From: Desulfovibrio sp. A2
GTDB taxonomy: Bacteria > Desulfobacterota > Desulfovibrionia > Desulfovibrionales > Desulfovibrionaceae
Assembly: GCF_000226255.1 (NCBI RefSeq)
Contig: NZ_AGFG01000042.1
Coordinates: 1-64,000 of the forward strand
DNA: 64,000 bases
Direction of reading: 5' to 3'
The notes under the pieces were generated by a model. It was given only the letters and a program-made list of their open reading frames with translations, made no database searches and was not told where the DNA came from. The position numbers were made by a program, and so were the translations under genes. Every line of letters begins with the position of its first letter. The stretch's first letter is position 1. Shown piece after piece: positions 24,501-31,050 of the stretch.

Positions 24501-26429
24501 GTCTTTCCCGGCTGGCTGGGGCGCATGGCCGCGCATCTGGCCGCCCGGCCCGACGCGGGCAGCGTCACCCCGTTGTCCAACAACGCCACCATCTGCAGCT
24601 ACCCGGTGACCGAGCGCGACAACCGCGCCGGGCTGGAGCTGGACTGCGCCGCGCTGGACGCGCTGGCCGCCTCGGTCAACGCCGGGACAGCGGTGGACAT
24701 TCCCACGGCGGTGGGCTTCTGCATGCTGATCCGCCGGGCCTGCCTGGCGGAAACCGGCCCCTTCGACGAGGCCACCTTCGGGCGGGGCTACGGCGAGGAG
24801 AACGACTTCTGCATGCGCGCCGCCGCGCTGGGCTGGCGTCACCTGCTGGCCGCCGACGCGTTCGTGCGCCACGCGGGCGAGATGTCATTCGGAGATGCTG
24901 CCGCGCCGCTGAAGGAGGCGGCCTTCGAGACGATGCAGCGGCTGCACCCGGACTACCTGCGCACCGTGGCGGCATATTGCGCGGCGGACCCGGCCCGCCC
25001 GGCCCGCCGGGCGCTGGATCTGGCCCGGCTGCGGCGCGCGCTGGCGCGGCGCTTTTCCGGATCAGTCCGCCCGGTGCTGATGGTCACCCACAACTGGGGC
25101 GGCGGCACCGAACGTCACATGCAGGACCTGTGCGCCCGGCTGGCGGCGGAAGGCACCCCCGCCCTGGTGCTGCGTCCGCGCTCCAACGACGCGGGGTGCG
25201 TGTGGACGCTGAACCTGTCAGAACCTGCCTGCGGGCCCGCCTCTGCCTGCGGCGCTGGCTCCCTGCACCTGCCCAACCTGGCCTTCGACCTGCCGCCCGA
25301 CTTCGGCGCGCTGCTGGAAGTGCTGGCGGAACTGCGCGTGGGCCACATCCACGTGCACAACCTGGCCGGGTACCCGCACGCCGCGCCGGAACTGCTGCCG
25401 CTGGTGGCCCGGCTGCTGGAAATCCCCTACGACGTCACCGCGCACGACCTGTCCGCCCTGTGCCCGCGCATCACCTGCATCGGGCCGGACGGCTACCCCT
25501 GCCCCACGGCGCTGGACGGGGACGAGGGAGCCACACCCGGCGCGCCGTGGCGCTGCGGGGCCTGCATCACGGCGGAAACGCCGCAACTGGGCAACACGGA
25601 CATCGTGCGCTGGCGCGCGGCATGGGGCACGCTGCTGGACGGCGCGCGCATGGTCTTCACGCCCAGCAATGACACGGCGCAACGCCTGGCCGCCCATTTT
25701 CCCGGTTGCACGGGCAGGCTTGCCGTGCGTCCCCACCCGGAAACAGCGCCCCTGGCCCGGGTAGCCCTGGCAGACATGACAGGCATGACAGATGCGCTCA
25801 TGGCCCGTCATGCGGGCGACGCCCCCGCCGCAGCCCCCCGCAAACCCGGCGAGCTGTTGCGGGTGGCGGTGATCGGGGCCATCGGCCCGCACAAGGGATC
25901 GCACGTACTGGAAGCCTGCGCCCGCCACGCCCGCGAGGCGGGGCTGCCGCTGCACTTCACCGTGGTGGGCTACACCGACCGCGACGACGCCCTGCGCGAC
26001 CTTGGCGTGGCCATCACCGGCCGCTACGGCGAGGACGAACTGCCGGGCCTGCTGGCCGGGAACGCGGGTGAGCCATATCACCTGGCCTTCCTGCCCGCCG
26101 TGTGGCCGGAAACGTATTCCTACACCCTGTCCGAGGCGGTGCTGGCCGGGCTGTACCCGGTGGCCTTCGACCTTGGCGCGCCCGCCGAACGCATGGCGGC
26201 CTGGAAATACGGCCTGCGCCTGCCGGTACCCCTGATGCGCGACCCGGCGGCCATCAACGCCGCCCTGCTGGACTGCACGGCCACCCCGCCGCCGCCCCCG
26301 CCGTCGGGGCTGGCCACGGCCATCGTGCGGGCCGGTGACTACCCCGCGCCATTCCGGGCCAGCTACTACGGGCTGGAAACCGACGCGCGGGACGTTGCGG
26401 CCGCAAACCCGGAGGGAGGCCAGCCATGA
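21561..26429 (+). CDS. Giant four-domain methyltransferase / FkbM methyltransferase / GT2 / GT-B protein
   Basis: One 1622-residue frame joins four catalytic modules. Residues about 50-250 form a class I methyltransferase (YVHLGCGGAVLDGFVNLD). Residues about 450-715 form an FkbM-type methyltransferase (GRVLDVGSNVGTHAVAFARM, LDLIKIDAEGDEAAILRGA). A helical linker follows. Residues about 880-1110 form a GT2 glycosyltransferase (VIDVIVPVYAGTDQT, DVVLLNSDTVVFPGWLGRM, and HAGE, usual in rhamnosyl-type GT2s). Residues about 1169-1622 form a GT-B transferase (LMVTHNWGGGTERHMQDL, IGPHKGSHVLEACARHA, YSYTLSEAVLAG). No membrane segment is seen. I infer a glycan-extending and capping enzyme. The ATG at 21561 has AGGAT upstream. 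It overlaps the next gene by 4 bases. Confidence 0.85.
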   Translation: MTTPGTPRSTGPDLPNLPDLPDMAGLARCNPRLAAWFAWSHDDWQGADAAGAYVHLGCGGAVLDGFVNLDFLPHDARVRECRLLDVWPRRLAGQVAAFYAEDVIEHFFLTEQLYILCSMNVLLRPGGVARLLTPDIGQLWTYGQRFDPAVLVGSGDYFADVMRCRNGMDAVNTGLRMGGHRWLHDFTSLRRAAEDCGFAARRTPCAASADPRLCNINLRDESGISFAAELRKARPLRHLLVWPEHIANAVPVAGGDPNCSPDRALPTGLDGGPDAIQPVFRATTGDPGITYRLPDVAVQRIAMVNVRSANLCEFREHNFAKAYFRLEESGAVYADRTLHSVPHMNGFTRADVETALRGEGVLRSVRFDPSEREGDLFTVGPLELFLYDDAPEGGEDGDGEKRARGRGMTAVAADTTSESIPSDITPFDNTPTNDLPPHLEDHVMATPCRQGVIHHFDFDGPVGMALAIYGEWAQAELDALAPYAPAGGRVLDVGSNVGTHAVAFARMVGASGHVTALEPQAEVFALLQRTVAVNGLADVITPLRAGAAGRAGTARVPRIAAPEGQNLGAVRLQDADGAPQDPAHLTDEVPLLTIDGLGLHLPASERPATGGRLGLIKPEAGVPETGTRLDLIKIDAEGDEAAILRGAADTVRACRPVLHLECPGFARAWPCARQALAWGYAVFHLRLPAFNPANFRGASRNVFGAAEEGALLCIPRERLEDGSLPAPCGAEIRDPAHLARALLETRAYGQPEERIPAAVRLDLALSDLRRKRAEEHCVAANARSGRQHGRITTLRKAARAAEELLAGMGDATAASGGAEAARARLLDALDATAPERPAITEPDTREPWPVPPAITDKTAWPELAARRAERAVTSDGTSPRPVIDVIVPVYAGTDQTLACLHSVLAADLAAEDSAAPRAHVVVVNDASPEPELAQAVRRLAGLRLVELVENPANRGFVASVNTGMALHPDRDVVLLNSDTVVFPGWLGRMAAHLAARPDAGSVTPLSNNATICSYPVTERDNRAGLELDCAALDALAASVNAGTAVDIPTAVGFCMLIRRACLAETGPFDEATFGRGYGEENDFCMRAAALGWRHLLAADAFVRHAGEMSFGDAAAPLKEAAFETMQRLHPDYLRTVAAYCAADPARPARRALDLARLRRALARRFSGSVRPVLMVTHNWGGGTERHMQDLCARLAAEGTPALVLRPRSNDAGCVWTLNLSEPACGPASACGAGSLHLPNLAFDLPPDFGALLEVLAELRVGHIHVHNLAGYPHAAPELLPLVARLLEIPYDVTAHDLSALCPRITCIGPDGYPCPTALDGDEGATPGAPWRCGACITAETPQLGNTDIVRWRAAWGTLLDGARMVFTPSNDTAQRLAAHFPGCTGRLAVRPHPETAPLARVALADMTGMTDALMARHAGDAPAAAPRKPGELLRVAVIGAIGPHKGSHVLEACARHAREAGLPLHFTVVGYTDRDDALRDLGVAITGRYGEDELPGLLAGNAGEPYHLAFLPAVWPETYSYTLSEAVLAGLYPVAFDLGAPAERMAAWKYGLRLPVPLMRDPAAINAALLDCTATPPPPPPSGLATAIVRAGDYPAPFRASYYGLETDARDVAAANPEGGQP

Positions 26430-27526
26430 CCCCCACCATCCACACCGGCGCGGCGGCCCCCGGCGGCTCCTGCCAGTCCGACAGGACTGGCAGGACCGGC
26501 AGGCCCCATCGTCCCCTGATCTCGGTGGTGGTGCCCAGCTACAACCACGGCCGGTACATCGGGGCCTGTCTCGACTCCCTGATGTTCCAGGACTACCCGA
26601 ACCTGGAGATCGTCATCACCGACGACGCCTCCACCGACGATTCCGTGGCGGTGATCCGGCGCTTCTTGCGCGACGTGGCCGGGGCCACCGCCTCGTACGC
26701 CTGCCGCTACGACGCGGAGGCCGACGCCATCGAGCGCGCCGTGCACCCCCGCTACGCGCGCACGGGCCGCCGCATCGTGTTCCTGCGGGCGGGGGCCAAC
26801 TCCGGCTCCACGGCCAACTACAACCGGGGCCTCGCCCACTGCACCGGCGAGTACTGCACCTTCGTCCCGGCGGACGACATCTGCCACCCGCAGCTGTTCT
26901 CCACCCTGGCCCAGCCGCTCATGGACGACGCGGCGGACTTCGCCTACGCCGACATGTTCGTGGTGGACGACGACATGCGCATCCTGCGCGAATTCCGCCT
27001 GCCGGAGCATTCCTTCGACGCCTCGTTCCGCAGCTGGTACCTGTGCGGGGTGGCCAAACTGTACCGCCGCGCCCTGCACGACCGCTTCGGCCCCTTCGAC
27101 GAAACCGCCGACGCCGACGACCACGAATGCTTCCTGCGCTTCGCCCTGGGAGGGGCGCGCTTCGCCCACGTGCCGCGCACCCTGTATTCGGTGCGCAGCC
27201 ACGAAGGACGGGAAAACGGACTGCACGCGCCGGGGCGCTTCGCCCGGCTGCTGGAACATTCCAAGCGGCTCGTCCTGATGGCGCGCGAACGGGAACCCGC
27301 GCAGCCCGGCGTCTGGCGGGAAGAGATGGTGCGCCATGATGCGCCGGGCGCGGGCGATGCGCCGGAATCCCGCGCGGCGCAGGCGTCCGCCGAACGGCAT
27401 CCTATCATCGAGCGCGTGGTGCTGACCGACGAGGAACGAAGCTTCTTCGCCGAAGGGAACGCCGGGGACGCGCCGTCCCCGCCACTCCCTCTGTCAGACG
27501 ACGATCCGGAGGCCCGCCGTGGGTGA
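26426..27526 (+). CDS. GT2 family glycosyltransferase
   Basis: The 366-residue GT-A transferase opens its catalytic domain with LISVVVPSYNHGRYIGACLD, continues DITDDAS-like (VITDDASTDDS) and has the acceptor/metal loop FVPADDICHPQ. A substrate-domain DADDHECFLR follows. The first 30 residues (CQSDRTGRTGRPHRP) are low-complexity and are encoded by an 11-bp perfect hairpin (26469-26494). No membrane segments, so it is a soluble GT2 acting at the cytoplasmic face. Donor and acceptor are unknown. It overlaps the next gene by 8 bases. Confidence 0.87.
   Translation: MTPTIHTGAAAPGGSCQSDRTGRTGRPHRPLISVVVPSYNHGRYIGACLDSLMFQDYPNLEIVITDDASTDDSVAVIRRFLRDVAGATASYACRYDAEADAIERAVHPRYARTGRRIVFLRAGANSGSTANYNRGLAHCTGEYCTFVPADDICHPQLFSTLAQPLMDDAADFAYADMFVVDDDMRILREFRLPEHSFDASFRSWYLCGVAKLYRRALHDRFGPFDETADADDHECFLRFALGGARFAHVPRTLYSVRSHEGRENGLHAPGRFARLLEHSKRLVLMAREREPAQPGVWREEMVRHDAPGAGDAPESRAAQASAERHPIIERVVLTDEERSFFAEGNAGDAPSPPLPLSDDDPEARRG
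26469..26494. repeat. Perfect 11-bp hairpin inside a glycosyltransferase gene
   Basis: CCTGCCAGTCC and GGACTGGCAGG flank GACA, 43 bases after the start codon and in a stretch coding for a non-conserved tail. It may slow translation, or it may be a mini-repeat insertion. Confidence 0.6.
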
Positions 27527-28907
27527 CCTGGCCCTGCCGCACATCCTGCCCCGCGTGCGCGACCCGCGGCGCGAGGCGCGCAAGTACGCCAACTTCCTGC
27601 TGGCCCTGCGCGCCCGCCGCGCCGGGGCCGCGCGCGTGGCGCACCACCCCTTCGACCTCACCGTGGACTGCGCCACCCTGTGCCAGTTGCACTGCCCGTA
27701 TTGCGCCGTGGGCAACGGAACCATCCGCCGGGGCCGCGCCCTGATGGAAACCGCCCTGCACGAACGGCTGGCGGCGGATGTGGCCCCTGACCTGTTCCTG
27801 GCCTGGTACTTCAGCGCCGGGGAACCGCTGCTGCACCCACGCCTGCACGAGCACCTCGCCCGCACCGCCGGGGAGGAGGCATTCACCGTGGTCTCCACCA
27901 ACTTGAGCGTCCCCCTGTCTCCGGCCCGGCAGGAAGCGCTGCTGCGCTCCGGCCTCGGCATGCTCAGCGCCTCCGTGGACGGGGCCAGCGCGGCCACCTA
28001 CGGCCAGTACAGGCGGGGGGGCGACTTCGCCCTGGTCATGGACAACCTGGCCGGTCTGGCCCGGCGCAAGCGGGAGATGGGGCTGCAGTTCCCCCTGCTG
28101 GAATGGCGCTTTCTGCTGTTCGCCCACAACCAGCACGAGGTTGACACGGCCCGTTCGCTGGCGGCGGACATGGGGCTGGACCTGCTGGAATTCTTCCCCG
28201 GCTACGCCCTGCCGCCCGGCGATCCCGGCGAGCAGGGGGTGCACCCCATGACCGCGCCCATGCCGGAACGGCCCATTTCCGGCCCGGCGTACGAAGCGGG
28301 GCTGGCCCGGCGCGAGGCGCTGATCCAGCGGTTGACGGCCGAGGGCGCACCGCCCGCGCCCGTTCCCGTGGACACGGCGAAAGGCGCGGGGGCAGGGGGC
28401 GCGGCCGCCGCGCACCGCCGCTGCGACTGGCTCTACTACAGCGGCATGATCTACCCGGACGGGGCGTTCGGCCCGTGCTGCGTGGCCACCGACGCCGACG
28501 ACGACTTCACCCGGCTGGACGCGCACCCCGGCTTTGGCGCGGCGTGGAACGCCCCGGCCTTTCTCCGTTCTCGCGAGGCGTTCGCACGCGGCGGCGCGGC
28601 GGAAACGGTGTGCGACCGCTGCCCCCTGCCCGTGGCGCAGGAACTGCAATTCGTGCAGAAGGTGCGCGCCATCCTGCGCAACGCGCCGGACTGGGTGGTG
28701 CGCATCCTGTCCGCCGCGCCGGACGCCTTCTTCCTGCCCGCCGACCAGCGCAGGCTGCCCGTGGAACTGGCCGCCCTGCGCCAGCCGCAAGCCCGCGCCC
28801 TGCCTTCCGACCCGGATGCGCTGGCGCGGCTGCGCATGCTTGCCGCCACCCACCCCGACCCGGAACTGGCCCGCTGCGCCGACATCCTGGAGCGCGGCCA
28901 TGCCTGA
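27519..28907 (+). CDS. Radical SAM / SPASM-type protein
   Basis: This 462-residue protein has the radical SAM cluster motif C55-QLH-C59-PY-C62 after a basic N-terminus, and later strands WYFSAGEPLLHP and LSASVDGASAATYGQY. A C-terminal SPASM/twitch-like region has CDWLYYSGMIYPDGAFGPCC and CDRCPLP, able to hold an auxiliary iron-sulfur cluster. It may modify a sugar, lipid or peptide by radical chemistry; the substrate is unknown. The last 100 residues are helical with no known motif. It starts at GTG and overlaps the preceding GT2 gene by 8 bases. Confidence 0.82.
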   Translation: MGDLALPHILPRVRDPRREARKYANFLLALRARRAGAARVAHHPFDLTVDCATLCQLHCPYCAVGNGTIRRGRALMETALHERLAADVAPDLFLAWYFSAGEPLLHPRLHEHLARTAGEEAFTVVSTNLSVPLSPARQEALLRSGLGMLSASVDGASAATYGQYRRGGDFALVMDNLAGLARRKREMGLQFPLLEWRFLLFAHNQHEVDTARSLAADMGLDLLEFFPGYALPPGDPGEQGVHPMTAPMPERPISGPAYEAGLARREALIQRLTAEGAPPAPVPVDTAKGAGAGGAAAAHRRCDWLYYSGMIYPDGAFGPCCVATDADDDFTRLDAHPGFGAAWNAPAFLRSREAFARGGAAETVCDRCPLPVAQELQFVQKVRAILRNAPDWVVRILSAAPDAFFLPADQRRLPVELAALRQPQARALPSDPDALARLRMLAATHPDPELARCADILERGHA

Positions 28908-28938
28908 CGCCGCCCCCATCCCGCGAGGAGACACCCGC

Positions 28939-29985
28939 ATGACCGCCCACCGTCCGCCCGCCGCCGCGCGCCCGTTCCTTGACTGGCTGTCTTCACAGCA
29001 CACCCAGGACGGCGTGCTGCTGCTGGGCGATGCGCGCCCGTTCTTCCACGACGAAACGGCCTACACGGCGGCCTGCGGCGACGACCCCGCCCCCTTCGAC
29101 GCCGGGGAAGGCCTGGCGGCCCTGCTGCGCGCCACGGGCGCGGACACCTCGGCCCCGGCGCTGGAGATAGGCTGCGGCTTCGGCTACCTCAGCCTCGGCC
29201 TTGCCAGGGCCAACCCCTTTCCGCTGCTGCTGCTTACCGATACCTCGCCGGGCTTCCTGCGCATCCTGGGCGACCGGCTGCGCGCCCACGGCATGGAATG
29301 GGCGGCGGACGAAAGCGTCCCGGCGTCCTCCCGCACGCCCGCTCCGGGGGCCGTCCGGCTGGGCATCCTGTCCGGCGACGCCATGCAGGAAATTCCCGAC
29401 GCCAGCCTGTCGTGCATCACCATGCGCGCCACCCTGCACCACGTGGCCGACGTGGACGCCTTCCTGGCCCAGGCGGCTCGGGTGCTGCGGCCCGGCGGGC
29501 ACCTGGTGTTCGAGGAACCCTGCCGCGAGGCCCTGCTGCTGATGGGCGTGCTGGTGGCCCAAATGCCGGAGCTGGCCGCCGCGCGCGGCGTGGACGTCAC
29601 CCCGCGCCAGCTGGAACTCGTCGACCTGTTCCGCCGCATGGTGGAATTCTACTGCCGCCAGGACATCGACAAGAGCACGGCGGAAGACAAACACCTGTTC
29701 CACCCCGTGGAAATCGCCGCGCGCTGCCGGGCGCACGGCTTCGACACCGCCGTCTACGCCAACACCACCCTGGCCTCGCTGAAATACCTGCAAGCCGAAT
29801 CGCCCCTGCCGCCCACCTTCTTCCACGACACCACGCGCGCGTACATCGCCAGCGTGTGCCGCATGCCCGAACTGGCACCGCTGTTCGACGCCACCATCGC
29901 CGACGCCTGCGCCTACATAGACGCCTGCTCGCGCGGCGGGCGCGGCCCGCACTACATCAGCGTGTTCGACGCGCGCAGGGCGTGA
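28939..29985 (+). CDS. SAM-dependent methyltransferase
   Basis: The 348-residue class I methyltransferase has motif I PALEIGCGFGYLSLGLA, a late motif SCITMRATLHHVADVDAF and VLRPGGHLVFEEP, as in UbiE/Methyltransf_11 proteins. The C-terminal third (about residues 200-348) is an extra helical domain with EDKHLFHPVEI. Its acceptor, probably a sugar or lipid intermediate, is unknown. GAGGAG stands 8 bases before the ATG at 28939; an earlier ATG at 28900 lacks a good ribosome site. Confidence 0.8.
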   Translation: MTAHRPPAAARPFLDWLSSQHTQDGVLLLGDARPFFHDETAYTAACGDDPAPFDAGEGLAALLRATGADTSAPALEIGCGFGYLSLGLARANPFPLLLLTDTSPGFLRILGDRLRAHGMEWAADESVPASSRTPAPGAVRLGILSGDAMQEIPDASLSCITMRATLHHVADVDAFLAQAARVLRPGGHLVFEEPCREALLLMGVLVAQMPELAAARGVDVTPRQLELVDLFRRMVEFYCRQDIDKSTAEDKHLFHPVEIAARCRAHGFDTAVYANTTLASLKYLQAESPLPPTFFHDTTRAYIASVCRMPELAPLFDATIADACAYIDACSRGGRGPHYISVFDARRA

Positions 29986-30089
29986 CCCGGCAATCGCTGC
30001 CCACCTTCCCGTGGCCGGCGCACCCACGCCGAAACGGCAGGGGACCGGCGGCCCTGCCGGGCAGGCCCGCCGCCGGATGCCGGACATTG

Positions 30090-30105
30090 TGGCATGGTTA
30101 TTGCT
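30090..30105 (+). promoter_or_regulatory. Sigma-54 (-24/-12) promoter before the APS kinase gene
   Basis: TGGCATGGTTATTGCT matches the sigma-54 consensus TGGCAC-N5-TTGCW at all but one position, with GG (30091-30092) and GC (30103-30104) 12 bases apart. It lies about 60 bases before the APS kinase start, in a 180-base gap. Activation would need an enhancer-binding protein. Nearly the same sequence recurs at 37742. Confidence 0.8.
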
Positions 30106-30166
30106 TGAAGATGGGCCAGCACGGGCGCCCAGCCCGTTGCGCATTCGACCACCCGCAAGGTGACCC

Positions 30167-30781
30167 ATGTACAGCAACCATCAGTCCACACGGATCGACG
30201 CCACCCCCGCCGCCGCGTTTCCCGCGCACGCCGCATGCTGCCACGCGTCCACCATCTGGTTCACGGGGCTCAGCGGTTCCGGCAAGACCACGCTGGCCAG
30301 CCACCTGGAAACCCACCTGCGCGGGTGCGGCGTGGCCACGGTGCGGCTCGACGGCGACTGCCTGCGCAGGGGGCTGAACGAGGACCTGGATTTCAGCGCC
30401 ACGGGACGCGCGGAAGGCATCCGCCGCGCCGCGCAGGTGGCCCGGCTGCTGAACGCCAACGGATTGACCGTCCTCGCCGCCCTCATCTCCCCGCTGGAAA
30501 GCGACCGCGACACCGCCCGCACCATCATCGGCGCGGACAACTTTTTCCTGGTGCATGTGGCAACGCCGCTCGCCACCTGCGAATCGCGCGACGTGAAGGG
30601 GCTGTACCGCAGGGCCAGGGCCGGGGATATCCCGCAGTTCACGGGCATCACCGCTCCGTACGAAGTGCCCCGCGACGCCGACGTCCGCATCGACACGTCG
30701 ATGATGACCGTGCGCGACTCGCTGGAGATGCTGCTCGGCAGGCTGGCCCCGTTCATGGAATCGAAGCGCGTCGGGCCGTAA
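30167..30781 (+). CDS. cysC: Adenylylsulfate (APS) kinase
   Basis: The 204-residue kinase converts APS plus ATP to PAPS, the sulfate donor for sulfotransferases. It shows the P-loop WFTGLSGSGKTTLA, RLDGDCLRRGLNEDLDFS (APS-binding, usually RxGLNxDLGFS), RAAQVARLLNANGLTVLAAL and a lid segment around KGLYRRARAG. Dissimilatory sulfate reduction uses APS directly and does not need PAPS. The gene's place in a glycan locus, with a sulfotransferase at 48814, therefore points to glycan sulfation. AAGGTGA precedes the ATG, and a sigma-54 promoter lies upstream. Confidence 0.93.
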   Translation: MYSNHQSTRIDATPAAAFPAHAACCHASTIWFTGLSGSGKTTLASHLETHLRGCGVATVRLDGDCLRRGLNEDLDFSATGRAEGIRRAAQVARLLNANGLTVLAALISPLESDRDTARTIIGADNFFLVHVATPLATCESRDVKGLYRRARAGDIPQFTGITAPYEVPRDADVRIDTSMMTVRDSLEMLLGRLAPFMESKRVGP

Positions 30782-31050
30782 CGCCTCACGCCCCCGCTGC
30801 CGCCCTTCCTTGCCGTCGCCTTCCGCCGCGCAGAGCGCCACGGCGCGCCCGGCGCACACAGGCCGGACGCCCTTGCTCCGGCCTTTCGCCGCCCCGCAGG
30901 AATGCATCTTGCAATTCCTGCGGCTGGCGAGCCTTGCACCGTCCCTTCCCTGACGGAGAAGCAGCCCGCGATTCCACGACACGCCGTCGCGGCCCGCGCC
31001 CCACGCGGCCGTCCGCGCGCAGGAAACAGCAGGTGAGAGTGACCACGACC

